Source: Planctomycetota bacterium
GTDB lineage: Bacteria; Planctomycetota; Phycisphaerae; Phycisphaerales; SM1A02
DNA: 64,000 nucleotides
NCBI GenBank assembly: GCA_022566535.1
Contig: JADFIR010000012.1
Coordinates: 1-64,000, forward strand
Direction: 5' to 3'
Made by a program: the position numbers and the translations under genes. How positions within the stretch are numbered: position 1 is the first letter of the stretch; the number at the start of each line of letters is the position of its first letter. Below the pieces are notes generated by a model. The model made no database searches. It saw only the letters and a list, made by a program, of their open reading frames with translations, and was not told the DNA's origin. Positions 1 through 8,674 of the stretch are shown here, one piece after another.

Positions 1-487
1 ATACAAGGTCCGACTCACCAACGGGACCGAGTATGGGCCGGCGGGGATGGATGTCCTCGTGCTGTGGGCGCGAGAAGGTCGGATTCCCAGCGATGCTGTG
101 CTCATTCCCAGCGATGGCGAGCCCACCCGAGCCGTCCTGGATGAACCGGCGCTGGCCGCGATCGTCCAAGCTCCGCCGACGGTGTCTACCGGCGTGGCGC
201 CGCCAGCCGACGATGCCCCGATGTCAGGTGTCATTCCCTATCGAAACCCGGCAGCGCTGATCGGCTACTACCTGGCCGTGTTCTCGTTGATTCCCATATT
301 TGGGATCCTTCTCGGCATCCCCGCCTTCGTGCTCGGCATCGTTGGCTTGAGGAAACGCCTCAAGAACCCGCGACTCAAGGGCCTGGCCCATGCCTGGATT
401 GCGATCATCGGCGGAGCCCTGACCACGCTTCTTTGGCTAGGCCTGCTGGTGACCGTGATGGTCGGATTCTCCGCCGCCTGGCCGTAG
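1..487 (+). CDS. GYF_2 / DUF4190-type membrane protein (5' end outside window)
   Basis: The reading frame is open from base 2, so the true start lies before the window. The first visible residues (YKVRLTNGTEYGP, then a region reading GRIPSDAVL) resemble the small GYF_2 domain (G-x-x-x-GP, then 'G.i..d..v'). A Pro/Ala linker follows, then two hydrophobic segments near the C-terminus (YYLAVFSLIPIFGILLGIPA and the region before the final FSAAWP), which look like a DUF4190 two-helix membrane domain. The combination is common in Planctomycetota membrane proteins of unknown role. Domain names come from family memory; no function is claimed. The in-frame ATG at 47 falls inside the GYF-like domain and is unlikely to be the start. 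Confidence 0.7.
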   Translation, partial: YKVRLTNGTEYGPAGMDVLVLWAREGRIPSDAVLIPSDGEPTRAVLDEPALAAIVQAPPTVSTGVAPPADDAPMSGVIPYRNPAALIGYYLAVFSLIPIFGILLGIPAFVLGIVGLRKRLKNPRLKGLAHAWIAIIGGALTTLLWLGLLVTVMVGFSAAWP

Positions 488-571
488 GCGACCCGGCGCG
501 TGTTGCCAAACGATCTGCGATAGGCTTAGCGGCGTCGAATACCTCTTGTCCGTTACCGATGGTGACCGATC

Positions 572-1849
572 ATGGCGGCGCCGCCCACTCCATATGCGCT
601 TGAGCGCAACGTCAAGCTCTACCCGCTCTATGAGGGTCTGGTCAACGCCTACTTCTGGATGCCGGTGTTCTTTCTGTACTTCAGCGAGCACCTGCCGCTG
701 CGTCAGGTACTTCTACTGGAGGCGATTTATTACGCAACGGTCGTGTTGCTGGAGGTTCCGTCCGGGTATTTCTCCGATACCGTCGGCCGGCGCCGGACGC
801 TGCTGATCTCCGCGGCGGGGTTGACCCTCTCCTATGCCCTGTTTTTCGTCGGGCGAGGCTTTGGAGCATTCGCCATTGCTCAAATCTTCCTGGCGGTAGG
901 TCTCTCGTTCAAGTCGGGCACGGATACGGCTCTGCACTTCGATTCATTGAACGGGCTGGGCCGAGCTGACGAATACGCGGCCCGCGAGGCCAAAGCGAAC
1001 CGGAACGCCATGCTTGGCCGGGCGGTCGCGGCGCTGGGCGGCGGGCTTGCGGCAACGTGGCAACTGCACTTCGCCTATGGGCTGTCCCTGCTGGCTGCGA
1101 TCGGGACGCTGGCAATAACCCTGAGTTTCGTGGAGCCGGCGTCTCATTTCCAGGAATCGATGCTCAGGCGCGGCTTTGTCCGCCAGCTCGGTGCTTGTAT
1201 CGGCCAACTGACCAACCGATCGTTGGCCTGGTTGTTTGGATTCGCGGTGATCATGATCGTCATCAATCACGTTCCCTACGAGTTCTATCAGCCATACATC
1301 GATCTGCTGATCGGGCAACGTGGCTTGAAGCTGCCCGGCCAGGGTACGCCGCTGCTCACGGGGGTGATCACGGCGTTGATGATGCTGCTGGCCGCGTTGG
1401 CCACGGCCTATAGCATCCGCCTGCGCGACCGCATCGGGCTCGCCGCGACGCTGCTGCTGAATACGGGACTTCAAGTCGTGATCATCGCGGCGATGGGGCT
1501 GTGGTTGCATGAGGTCGTCGTCTTGCTGATCTTGCTGCGAAGTGTCCCAGCAGGGATGATGAAGCCGCCACTTCATGCCGCGATCACGCCGCAGGTGCCG
1601 CAGTCATTGCGAGCTACATACCTGTCCATGCAGAGTCTGGCCGGGCGGCTGTCGTTTGCCGGCGTGCTGGCGGCGCTGTCGCTGGCGCCCGAGCCGGGCA
1701 GCGACACGGACTGGCCGGCAATCTCGTACATGAGCCTGGTCTGCGCCGGCTTGGGAGCGATCGGCTTCATCCTTCTTGTGACCACGGCCAGGTTCAGTCT
1801 GGCTCGGCTGCGGCCGTCGCCTGCAAAGACTGACCATGAGGTACGATGA
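572..1849 (+). CDS. MFS-family transporter
   Basis: This 425-residue, strongly hydrophobic protein has about 12 predicted membrane helices and the MFS loop-2 signature region (SGYFSDTVGRRRTLL, a variant of G-x-x-x-D-x-x-GRR) around residues 65-80. A second basic loop (SIRLRDRIG) sits in the second half, as expected for a duplicated six-helix fold. The substrate cannot be read from the sequence. The start codon ATG 572 directly precedes the first basic residues; no strong Shine-Dalgarno is visible. Its stop overlaps the thyX start by four bases (ATGA at 1846-1849), so the two genes are translationally coupled, but a functional link is not evident. Confidence 0.85.
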   Translation: MAAPPTPYALERNVKLYPLYEGLVNAYFWMPVFFLYFSEHLPLRQVLLLEAIYYATVVLLEVPSGYFSDTVGRRRTLLISAAGLTLSYALFFVGRGFGAFAIAQIFLAVGLSFKSGTDTALHFDSLNGLGRADEYAAREAKANRNAMLGRAVAALGGGLAATWQLHFAYGLSLLAAIGTLAITLSFVEPASHFQESMLRRGFVRQLGACIGQLTNRSLAWLFGFAVIMIVINHVPYEFYQPYIDLLIGQRGLKLPGQGTPLLTGVITALMMLLAALATAYSIRLRDRIGLAATLLLNTGLQVVIIAAMGLWLHEVVVLLILLRSVPAGMMKPPLHAAITPQVPQSLRATYLSMQSLAGRLSFAGVLAALSLAPEPGSDTDWPAISYMSLVCAGLGAIGFILLVTTARFSLARLRPSPAKTDHEVR

Positions 1850-2745
1850 CACCGACTATGCCTCCGACCAAGACCGAGCACGTCATCAAACGCATCGAAC
1901 CCGAAGCGCCGTTGATCGACGTGATGGGCGGGTCGGCTCGCTGGGAGATTTCTCTCCATAAGCACGGTCTTGTCGCGCTGGTCGATGTCATGCCGAGGAT
2001 GGCGCCGCAGGGTCAGACCGCTGACTTCGCCATTGTTCAAGCCGCCCGCGTCTCGTACGGCGCCGGGACAAAGAAAGTCCACGAAGATCGCGGATTGATT
2101 CGCTATCTGATGCGGCACCGTCACACAACGCCGTTTGAGATGGTGGAGTTCAAGTTTCACGTGGCGATGCCGATCTTTGTCGCCCGCCAATGGATCCGCC
2201 ACCGCACCGCCAACGTCAACGAGTACTCCGCCCGCTACTCAATTGTTCCGGATCGGTTCTACCGGCCAACCGTCGAGGAGGTCCGCAAACAGTCGAAAGG
2301 TAATCGTCAAGGCGGAACCGAGCCGGTCGATGACGCATCGGCCCAGGAATTCCTGACCTATCTGGAGCGCGCGGAGAAACATTACCACGACTATGAGCAT
2401 CTGCTTGAGAAAGGCGTGACGCGCGAGCTGGCCCGCATCGGCCTTCCGGTCAGCGTCTTCACGCAGTGGTATTGGAAGTGCGACCTGCACAACATCTTTC
2501 ACTTCCTGTCGCTGCGGTTGGACGACCACGCCCAGCAGGAAATCCGGGATTACGCTCGCGCGATGTTTCAGCTGATTCGCCCGATCTGCCCCGTCGCCTG
2601 CGAAGCCTTCGAGGACTATCGCCTCCACGGGATTCACCTCAGCCGGCTGGAGATCGAAACAATCAAGACCGGCCAACCGCTGGCCACCGACAACAAGCGC
2701 GAAAACGCCGAATGGGAGGCGAAGAAGCCGCGCCTGGGCCTCTAG
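1846..2745 (+). CDS. thyX: FAD-dependent thymidylate synthase ThyX
   Basis: ThyX makes dTMP from dUMP using methylene-tetrahydrofolate and NADPH through a flavin, replacing ThyA. The protein is 299 residues. The diagnostic motif RHR-(X7)-S is present as R118-H119-R120...S128 (IRHRTANVNEYS), followed by SARYS. The N-terminal 25 or so residues are an extension beyond the usual core. The start ATG overlaps the stop of the upstream transporter gene (ATGA), which indicates coupling. A palindromic hairpin just after the stop probably ends the transcript. No thyA is visible in the window. Confidence 0.95.
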   Translation: MTPTMPPTKTEHVIKRIEPEAPLIDVMGGSARWEISLHKHGLVALVDVMPRMAPQGQTADFAIVQAARVSYGAGTKKVHEDRGLIRYLMRHRHTTPFEMVEFKFHVAMPIFVARQWIRHRTANVNEYSARYSIVPDRFYRPTVEEVRKQSKGNRQGGTEPVDDASAQEFLTYLERAEKHYHDYEHLLEKGVTRELARIGLPVSVFTQWYWKCDLHNIFHFLSLRLDDHAQQEIRDYARAMFQLIRPICPVACEAFEDYRLHGIHLSRLEIETIKTGQPLATDNKRENAEWEAKKPRLGL

Positions 2746-2753
2746 GTACAAGA

Positions 2754-2772
2754 CCGCGGATGCCATCCGCGG
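2754..2772. terminator. CCGCGGATG / CATCCGCGG hairpin between convergent genes
   Basis: A near-perfect palindrome (CCGCGGATG, one base, CATCCGCGG) lies between the thyX stop (2745) and the stop of the opposing gene (2789). The position suits a bidirectional terminator, although no clean T-run follows. Related hairpins occur at 4672-4691 and 39735-39754, so it also belongs to a repeat family. Confidence 0.5.
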
Positions 2773-2788
2773 CTTTATGCGGTCGGCC

Positions 2789-3217
2789 CTACTCTGGCAT
2801 TTCGGCCCGGATCGTAATCAAGCCAATCAATGGCCGATCCTCGCTCAGTTGCATCTCGATGAGGCGCACCGGCGTCGGCTCCTGCGTGCGCCACAGCCCA
2901 CCGGCATTGAAGACCTCGCCCCGCTCGTCGTAGAACTCCTCCAGCGAGAGGCGAATGAGTTCGCCCACCGCCATCAACTCAACATGCCGGACATATCGCT
3001 GATTGATCCAGAGATCGAAATCGCGGTAAGAGTGCGGTGTCGAGTTAATTATCTCAAGAGAGTTACCCTCGCGGAACACCTGAATGTCCACTACTTCCGC
3101 CCGGTGCAGATCAATCGGATACGGCCTCGTCGCCTTGGTCAGGTCGTATTGCAGCGCCTCACAACCAAGAGCAAGTGCCAAGAGCACGAAAACCATGATG
3201 GAACTGCGATGGCACAT
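2789..3217 (-). CDS. Putative secreted lipoprotein, function unknown
   Basis: About 142 residues. The N-terminus MCHRSSIMVFVLLALALGC has a short basic region, a hydrophobic core and a Cys after LALG, which resembles a lipobox although Ala at -3 is not ideal. The rest is a compact soluble domain (YDLTKATRPYPIDLHRAEVV, then a region reading FDLWINQRYV and ending in IRAEMPE) that I do not recognise. ATG 3217 is preferred over the upstream GTG at 3235 because it puts the signal peptide at the N-terminus. The gene converges on thyX. Confidence 0.6.
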   Translation of the reverse strand: MCHRSSIMVFVLLALALGCEALQYDLTKATRPYPIDLHRAEVVDIQVFREGNSLEIINSTPHSYRDFDLWINQRYVRHVELMAVGELIRLSLEEFYDERGEVFNAGGLWRTQEPTPVRLIEMQLSEDRPLIGLITIRAEMPE

Positions 3218-3296
3218 GACAGGCAGGCCGCTCACCTCAACTGCGATAGTTTACCAGATATAGCCAACCGCGGATTCACGAGGCCCATCCCATGGG

Positions 3297-4043
3297 TCAG
3301 ATCTCGACCGACTCGCTCAGCGACCGCAGTTCGTTGCGGATCTCGCGCAGACGCGCCAGGGCTGCAGGCGAGAAACCTTCGCGGAACCGTTCAGCCGGCC
3401 CCGCTCGGTGCCGATCTTCAGGGTCGCCCAGTCCCGCGTCGCGATACCGCTTGAGCAGGCTGAGAATCTGGTCGCGAATTTCACGGGCGTTGGCAACGCC
3501 CCGCAACACACCCTGGTGTCCGCGGCGAAACGGTGACTCGCCCCGCTTGTCCCGCGACGCCCCCCCCGCGCCCCCGGCCGTCTCCACCACCAGGTTCGAC
3601 AGGCCCAGGAGACGCTCCACCGGGCCCTGGAGAATCCTGAGGTTCTGTACGTTGGCGTAGGTGAACGTGGATTCGTGAATAAAGAGCGCCCCTTCCCGTA
3701 TCCGCAGGCTGCGGTCCGTGACAATGTAGTACCGCATGTCGTAGTCGAGACGGATGAGAAAGTATTTGACGACCGTTGCGAGCACCGTGAACGCGAAGAG
3801 AACGTAGCCGAGCCCGAGTTCGAGCCATTCCCCATCCTTTGTGTGCCCGACAACAACGAACGCAATCTCGCCAATCAGGCCGACGGCAAAGCCAAACCCC
3901 CACACCAGCAGCTGGAGCTTCAGAAAATTCGGCGCGGCTCGAAAGATCTGCACCGACTCGGGCGAGCCAGCGGGGGGATCCGGCGGGCGCTTCGGGGCCT
4001 TGAGCAGATCCAGCAATCGATCTCTGAATCTCTTGTAGATCAT
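3297..4043 (-). CDS. bPH2-domain (DUF304-like) membrane protein A
   Basis: A 248-residue protein with two membrane helices near residues 40-85, then a segment typical of bacterial PH-like bPH2 domains (YYIVTDRSLRIREGALFIHE, 'TYANVQNLRI'). The C-terminal third is charged and predicted helical, with a run (ARLREIRNELRSLSESVEI) that could form a coiled coil. The start overlaps the stop of the upstream bPH2 gene by four bases (ATGA at 4040-4043), so the pair is an operon and the two proteins may work together at the membrane. A role in envelope homeostasis is inference; the family has no fixed biochemical activity. Confidence 0.75.
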   Translation of the reverse strand: MIYKRFRDRLLDLLKAPKRPPDPPAGSPESVQIFRAAPNFLKLQLLVWGFGFAVGLIGEIAFVVVGHTKDGEWLELGLGYVLFAFTVLATVVKYFLIRLDYDMRYYIVTDRSLRIREGALFIHESTFTYANVQNLRILQGPVERLLGLSNLVVETAGGAGGASRDKRGESPFRRGHQGVLRGVANAREIRDQILSLLKRYRDAGLGDPEDRHRAGPAERFREGFSPAALARLREIRNELRSLSESVEI

Positions 4044-4621
4044 TTGCCACCGGCCTCGAAACGCCGGCGCAAGGACCGAATCTCGTCGCGGATATCCGTC
4101 AGCAGTTCGAGGGCAACGCCGGCGTCGCCGGCCGCCTCTACGTCCGAGGTGTACGTGTCATCTGCCGCGGGCCCTGCTTGCGTTTCACCGAACCGTGCGC
4201 CGCGCATCTTCAAGTAAAGGAAATCCCGCACCGCTTTGTACTCGAACAGCCCCACGACGGCCATCTCCGCAGAGGCGCTGCCGGATGCTGTCTGAATGTG
4301 AATCGTTCCCAGGCCAAGCCATCGCTCGAAGAGGCCGCGCGACAGGTGGATGTCCTGGATGCGGGCGTAGGTGAGGAAGATTTCCCGCCGCCACAGCAGC
4401 CCCCATGACATCGTGACCCCTTCATCATCGAAGCGATAGCGGAGCGTCTCGTATTTGAAGTAGCACGGCAGAAACACGAACGGAAACGCCGGCCCGGCGA
4501 AAACGCACCGCAGCAGATAAAGCATAAGCAGCTTCTTATCCGGCCGTTTGATCTCATACACACGGTCTTTGTCGAATTCAGTCATCAGCAGGTCAAGGAT
4601 CGGCGCCGACCATAGCATCAT
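4040..4621 (-). CDS. bPH2-domain (DUF304-like) membrane protein B
   Basis: Up to 193 residues. The likely core begins at MTEFDKDRVYEIKRP (ATG 4585), and two hydrophobic stretches follow (LLMLYLLRCVFAGPAFPFV...). The bPH2-like segment is RYRFDDEGVTMSWGLLWRR followed by a part reading LTYARIQDIHLSRGLFER. The C-terminal tail is again a heptad-like charged helix (LLTDIRDEIRSLRRRFEAG), matching the tail of the downstream partner, which suggests the two proteins could pair through it. Neither start has a good Shine-Dalgarno, so the N-terminal 12 residues are uncertain. Confidence 0.75.
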   Translation of the reverse strand: MMLWSAPILDLLMTEFDKDRVYEIKRPDKKLLMLYLLRCVFAGPAFPFVFLPCYFKYETLRYRFDDEGVTMSWGLLWRREIFLTYARIQDIHLSRGLFERWLGLGTIHIQTASGSASAEMAVVGLFEYKAVRDFLYLKMRGARFGETQAGPAADDTYTSDVEAAGDAGVALELLTDIRDEIRSLRRRFEAGGK

Positions 4622-4671
4622 CGACGATGATGGTCGAGCTCAGCCCGACCGAGTTCGCCGCGCACAAGATC

Positions 4672-4691
4672 CCGCGGATATGCATCCGCGG
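4672..4691. terminator. CCGCGGAT / ATCCGCGG hairpin downstream of zwf region boundary
   Basis: The perfect 8-bp arms CCGCGGAT and ATCCGCGG have a 4-nt loop (ATGC). The hairpin lies just after the zwf stop and before the bPH2 pair, all on the minus strand. It belongs to the same repeat family as 2754-2772, sharing a preceding ACAAGA and a following GGCT. A transcription terminator role is plausible; no T-run is present. Confidence 0.45.
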
Positions 4692-4706
4692 CTACGAAGC
4701 TCCAGA

Positions 4707-6239
4707 TCATTGATCCGGCGCGACGTTGTGCCACGCTCGGCCGTGCGCTGCCAGCAACTCGTCGGCTGAGGGCGGGCCCCAACTGCCAGGTTGGTAGTTG
4801 GCGTGGATGTTGCCGCGGAGCGTCCGCGCTTGCGGCCCGAGCAACGGCATCACGGCCCGCCAGGCGGCTTCGACTTCGTAGCGGTGCTGGTACAGGGTCT
4901 GATCGCCGCGCATGGCGTCGAGGATAAGTGGGCCGTAGGCCTCCACCGGTTCGGCCCCGAATCGTTTGGCGAAGTCGAAATCCATGGCCACCGTGTCGAG
5001 GCGAACGCCGCTTCCGGGCACCTTGCCTTGGAACCGAAGACTCACGCCACCGCGCGGCGAGATCTCAATGATGATTTGATTCGCCCCCCGAGTACCGCCC
5101 GCGGCGAATTGATCGGTGCGCTTGAACAGGTTGGCCGGTGGCTGCTTGAATTGGATGACGATCTCGGTTCGCTTGGCCGCCATCCGCTTGCCGGTGCGAA
5201 TGTAGAAGGGCACCCCTGCCCAGCGCCAGTTGTCAAACCGCAAGGCGATCGCGGCAAAGGTTTCTGTCGTGGTCCCTGTAGGAACCCGCGGATTGAGGTG
5301 ATAAGCCGGCTCCGCATCGTCACCGGCGTACTGTCCGAGCGTGGCAAAGTCTTGCAGCCGGTCTGTCGGCGCCGCTTCGATCGCGTCAAGGACCTTGATC
5401 TTCTCCTGGCGAATGTGATGGCTGGTGAAACTCGTGGGTGGCTCCATCGCCACCAGTGCCAACACCTGTAGCAAGTGTGACTGGATCATGTCACGAATCG
5501 CCCCCACCTCGTCGTAGTATTGGGCGCGATGCTCGACGCCGACCGTTTCAGCGGCGGTGATCTGCACATGATCGATGTACCTATGGTTCCACAGTGGCTC
5601 GAAGATGGTGTTGGCGAAACGGAACACCAGCAAGCTCTGGACGAGTTCCTTGCCCAGATAATGGTCGATCCGATAGATCGCGTCCTCTTCGAAAACCCGG
5701 CCCAGTGCCCGGTTCAGAGATTGCGCTGATTCGAGGTCCCGGCCGAAGGGCTTTTCGACGATGATCCGCTGCCAGGGCATCTTGTCGCGGTCAATGGTGC
5801 ACCATCGCCGCCCCTCCGCCACCAAGCAAGAGGCTTCAATGCGCTCCACAATCGGAATGCACAGCGACGGGGCCACCGCGAGGTAGAAAAGGATGTTGTC
5901 CCGACCGCCATGCTGCTGCGACAGTGAAGTGATGCGCTCGGCCAACTGGGGATATATCTCGGCTCGGGTCGCGCTGCCGGGAAAGTAGTAGATGCGCCGG
6001 GCGAAATCCGCCCATGCGGCCGCATCGAAGCGCTTGGCATGCCGCTTCACGCATGGCTGGAGCTTGCCCCGCCAGTCATCATCGCTCATCTGGGTGCGGC
6101 TGACACCCAACAGACAGGTGGACCTAGGCAGCGCCCCCGCCGCCGCCATCTCGTACAGGGCCGGGATCAGCTTGCGCGACGTCAGATCGCCGGAGGCTCC
6201 AAAGATCACCACCACGCACGGGTCAGGCTCGGCTGCCAT
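4707..6239 (-). CDS. zwf: Glucose-6-phosphate 1-dehydrogenase
   Basis: Oxidises glucose-6-phosphate to 6-phosphogluconolactone with NAD(P)+, the entry step of the oxidative pentose phosphate or Entner-Doudoroff pathway. The 510-residue length is normal. The dinucleotide-binding motif GASGDL is at residues 14-19 and the active-site signature RIDHYLGKE at 190-198. EKPFGRDLESA, at about 162-172, is the conserved substrate-contact stretch. No pgl or gnd gene is adjacent, so the gene appears to stand alone, between xerD upstream on the same strand and a hairpin downstream. Confidence 0.96.
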   Translation of the reverse strand: MAAEPDPCVVVIFGASGDLTSRKLIPALYEMAAAGALPRSTCLLGVSRTQMSDDDWRGKLQPCVKRHAKRFDAAAWADFARRIYYFPGSATRAEIYPQLAERITSLSQQHGGRDNILFYLAVAPSLCIPIVERIEASCLVAEGRRWCTIDRDKMPWQRIIVEKPFGRDLESAQSLNRALGRVFEEDAIYRIDHYLGKELVQSLLVFRFANTIFEPLWNHRYIDHVQITAAETVGVEHRAQYYDEVGAIRDMIQSHLLQVLALVAMEPPTSFTSHHIRQEKIKVLDAIEAAPTDRLQDFATLGQYAGDDAEPAYHLNPRVPTGTTTETFAAIALRFDNWRWAGVPFYIRTGKRMAAKRTEIVIQFKQPPANLFKRTDQFAAGGTRGANQIIIEISPRGGVSLRFQGKVPGSGVRLDTVAMDFDFAKRFGAEPVEAYGPLILDAMRGDQTLYQHRYEVEAAWRAVMPLLGPQARTLRGNIHANYQPGSWGPPSADELLAAHGRAWHNVAPDQ

Positions 6240-6346
6240 GAAAACATGATGACGGAGAGGCGGTGCCTGTCAATGCAGCCCAATGCTCACGGATTCCAGA
6301 CCATGGCCATCTTTCTCTCGATCAACCCCGATGAATCGAGCGCCGT

Positions 6347-7264
6347 CTACGGTCGCGGATGGTGTTTTCGCACCACGTCACGCAGGCGGGAGTGGTCCAC
6401 GTGCGTGTAGACCTGTGTCGTCGAGATATCGGCGTGGCCCAAGAGCTCTTGTACGGTGCGGAGATCAGCTCCGCCGGCAAGCAGATGCGTAGCGAAGCTG
6501 TGGCGGAGCATGTGCGGATGAATCTCCCCAAGCCCGGCCAGCTGCGCGTTGCGGCGAACGATCTGCCAGACCGCCACCCGCTCCAGAGGCCGGCCAGTGT
6601 GCGACAGCAACAAGTGATCCTCATCGCGGCGATCATCGAATCGCGCAAGCTGCGGTCGAAGCTCGGCCGAGTAGCGGTCGGTCCAGCCTTGAGCCGGCTT
6701 GCCGATCGGGACCAATCGCTGCCGGCTTCCCTTGCCGGTGACGATGAGCACGCCGAGGATCGCGTTGTACTCGTTGACCGCCAGGGTTGCGACCTCGGAA
6801 GCTCGAAGACCGGCCGCGTACATGAGCTCGAGCATCGCCTTATCGCGCAGCCACAGCCGGCCGTGTTGGGGTGACGGGGCGGCCAGCAGCGTCCTCATCT
6901 TCTTCGGCGAGAGCACACCGGGCAACCGCTTCCAACGCATCGGCGTTTCCAGTAATCGGGCAGGATTGTCCTCGACCAAGCCGTTGGCGGACAGATACCG
7001 AAAGAACACGCGGATCGACGCCAGGTGCCGGATAATCGACGCCGGTTGCAAATTGCGATCTCGATGGAGGCGCCTCAGATGCTGCGCAAGATGCTCGGGC
7101 CCAACGGCTTTTGGCCCGCCGACGCCATCGCGGCGAAGGTCCGCCAGCAGATCGCCCAGATCTCGGCTGTACGCATCAAGGGTCGCCGGAGCCAAGGCGG
7201 CCTCGACCCGCAAATACGTGAGAAACTCACGCAGCGGTTGCGCGAAGGGGCAGGGAATATCCAT
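6347..7264 (-). CDS. xerD: Tyrosine recombinase, XerC/XerD type
   Basis: 305 residues, the usual length for chromosome dimer resolution recombinases that act at dif with FtsK. An N-terminal SAM-like core-binding domain covers about residues 5-95 (LREFLTYLRVEAALAPATLD). The catalytic domain holds all expected residues: R154 (GLRASE), K178 (TGKGSR), H251 and R254 (HMLRHSFATH), H277 (LLGHADISTTQ) and Y286 (YTHV). XerD is preferred over XerC from overall likeness, but the pair is hard to separate from one sequence. No integron, phage or attachment-site context is seen, which fits a housekeeping role. Confidence 0.88.
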   Translation of the reverse strand: MDIPCPFAQPLREFLTYLRVEAALAPATLDAYSRDLGDLLADLRRDGVGGPKAVGPEHLAQHLRRLHRDRNLQPASIIRHLASIRVFFRYLSANGLVEDNPARLLETPMRWKRLPGVLSPKKMRTLLAAPSPQHGRLWLRDKAMLELMYAAGLRASEVATLAVNEYNAILGVLIVTGKGSRQRLVPIGKPAQGWTDRYSAELRPQLARFDDRRDEDHLLLSHTGRPLERVAVWQIVRRNAQLAGLGEIHPHMLRHSFATHLLAGGADLRTVQELLGHADISTTQVYTHVDHSRLRDVVRKHHPRP

Positions 7265-7526
7265 TCACCAATACCCAACCGCAGGAAAGGGTCCAACCGC
7301 GGCGCCTTGGGGTGTCGTCCATAACACGGCCCGGCACGATTCGAAGATATCGACCGGGCTTCGGGCTGGGCCGCAGAAAACTCCCCTCCAAGCCAAGCGG
7401 TTCGCTCGTCGTCACTTGCGCAGCGATGGCAGGAGTTGCGCCTGGCCAACAAGTCGGCAGGTCGGGTGCCCGCCATTCCTGGCCAATCGAACATGATCTT
7501 GCGGGATCCCCGCCTCCATCGGCATC

Positions 7527-7542
7527 GGGCACACCGATTGCC
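7527..7542 (+). promoter_or_regulatory. Candidate sigma-54 (-24/-12) promoter of the flagellar operon
   Basis: The sequence GGGCAC-ACCGA-TTGCC matches the sigma-54 consensus TGGCAC-N5-TTGCW with the invariant GG (7528-7529) and GC (7540-7541) separated by exactly 10 nt. It is followed at about 30 nt by an AAGGAG ribosome site and the first ORF of the flg operon. The remaining 7265-7526 stretch between xerD and this site shows no other gene or motif to me. Confidence 0.45.
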
Positions 7543-7582
7543 ATTGCTTCTCCGTGCAACCAACAGCGGCAAGGAGTGCCCG

Positions 7583-7801
7583 GTGCGGGAGCATATGTAC
7601 AAGGTGACCGATCAAGCACCACGACCCGGCGAGCGAATCGGCATCGACGGCCGGCGGAGGCCGCCATTGCGGCTCGCCGCGGAGACGATCCGATTGGTCC
7701 GCGAGGCGGTCTCAACCCACCTGATCCTCTCGGCGAGACTGCCGACCGAGGAAGACCCAGACCTCGTTGGTGCGATGGGCGTCCCGGAGAGCGCAAGATG
7801 A
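7583..7801 (+). CDS. Small protein (72 aa) translationally coupled to flgF
   Basis: A GTG start at 7583 sits 6 nt after a full AAGGAG ribosome site (7571-7576), and the stop overlaps the flgF start as ATGA (7798-7801). Both facts support a real gene. The protein is basic in its first third and then has a helix-like stretch (PPLRLAAETIRLVREAVSTH) and an acidic Pro-rich end. I do not recognise it; its place at the head of a rod-gene operon resembles that of FlgM- or FlgJ-type accessory genes in other bacteria, but it does not match the FlgM pattern. Confidence 0.55.
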   Translation: MREHMYKVTDQAPRPGERIGIDGRRRPPLRLAAETIRLVREAVSTHLILSARLPTEEDPDLVGAMGVPESAR

Positions 7802-8574
7802 ACTACGGGCTGTATCTTTCCGCCGCCGGCGTCATCACCAACCTGCATCGCCAGGACGTCATCGCCAACAACCTGGCCAACGTCAACACGGTGGGGTTCA
7901 AACCCGACACCGTCTACACCCGTCAACGCCTGCCGCAGCGCCAGGAGGCTTCCCTGCCCATCGAGCCGCATTGGCTGCTGGAGCAGCTCGGAGGCGGACA
8001 AGCGGCCAACCCGACCTACCTGAGCTTGCGCCAGGGCAACCTTTTGGAGACCGGCAACGACCTGGACCTGGCCATCGACGGTGACGGGTTCCTCGTCGTC
8101 AGCAGCACCTCCGGCACCGGCAACGAGTCAATTCGATTGACCCGAGACGGCCGGCTGACTCTCAACGCCAATGGCGAGCTGATCCTGGCCGCAACGGGTA
8201 TGCGGGTGCTGGATGTCAACGATCAACCCATTCGGCTGGATGGTGCAGCAAAGGTAGATATCAAATCGACCGGCGAGGTTATCCAGGACGGCCAGGTCCG
8301 AGCCACGATTCAGATCACCTCGCCTGCGGATCCGACCAGATTGACCAAGGTCGGCGACAACCTGCTGCGCCTCAGTTCTTCCGGCCCAACTGAACGTGCT
8401 CCGGCCGGGGGACGACTGCTTCAGGGGCACCTCGAGGCCAGCGCTGTGGACCCGATCATGGCTCTGAACGCAATGATCAGCGCGACCAAGGCGGCGCAGG
8501 GCAACATCAAGATGATGCAGTACCACGATCACCTCATGGGCCAGGCCGTCAACACACTCGGTCGGGTAGCCTGA
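7798..8574 (+). CDS. flgF: Flagellar proximal rod protein FlgF (FlgF/FlgG family)
   Basis: A 258-residue axial protein of the flagellar basal body rod. It starts with the rod N-terminal motif (MNYGLYLSAAGV, then DVIANNLANVNTVGFK), has the central region NDLDLAIDGDGFLVVSS, and ends with the C-terminal heptad region (VDPIMALNAMISATKAAQGNIK). The start ATG 7798 has a GGAG 8 nt upstream and overlaps the preceding small ORF. The flgF assignment rests on it being the first of two family members with flgG following; the reverse naming is less likely because the second gene has the longer canonical FlgG ending (LRTQRAFE-like). Confidence 0.85.
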   Translation: MNYGLYLSAAGVITNLHRQDVIANNLANVNTVGFKPDTVYTRQRLPQRQEASLPIEPHWLLEQLGGGQAANPTYLSLRQGNLLETGNDLDLAIDGDGFLVVSSTSGTGNESIRLTRDGRLTLNANGELILAATGMRVLDVNDQPIRLDGAAKVDIKSTGEVIQDGQVRATIQITSPADPTRLTKVGDNLLRLSSSGPTERAPAGGRLLQGHLEASAVDPIMALNAMISATKAAQGNIKMMQYHDHLMGQAVNTLGRVA

Positions 8575-8589
8575 AATGAGAAAGACACT

Positions 8590-8612
8590 AGGCATTAGGC
8601 ATTAGGCATTAG
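8590..8612 (+). repeat. Heptamer tandem repeat AGGCATT x3
   Basis: Three copies of AGGCATT in tandem plus a partial fourth unit lie in the 100-nt gap between flgF and flgG. The same type of repeat is found before flgA (9493-9515). Confidence 0.85.
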
Positions 8613-8674
8613 TTGCGAGGAAAAGACGTTTCGCCGAGAGCCGAAGGCGAGCGCTTGCTTCAACGGACATCATC

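Noticed and set aside
6347..7264. Phage or integron integrase
   Set aside because: The recombinase has XerD length and motifs, lies among housekeeping genes, and no att duplication is seen at the nearby tRNA or gene ends.
7312..7797. N-terminal extension of flgF (160 extra codons)
   Set aside because: FlgF proteins start at MNYGLY-type residues, GGAG precedes ATG 7798, and the extension would cover the coupled small ORF and promoter.
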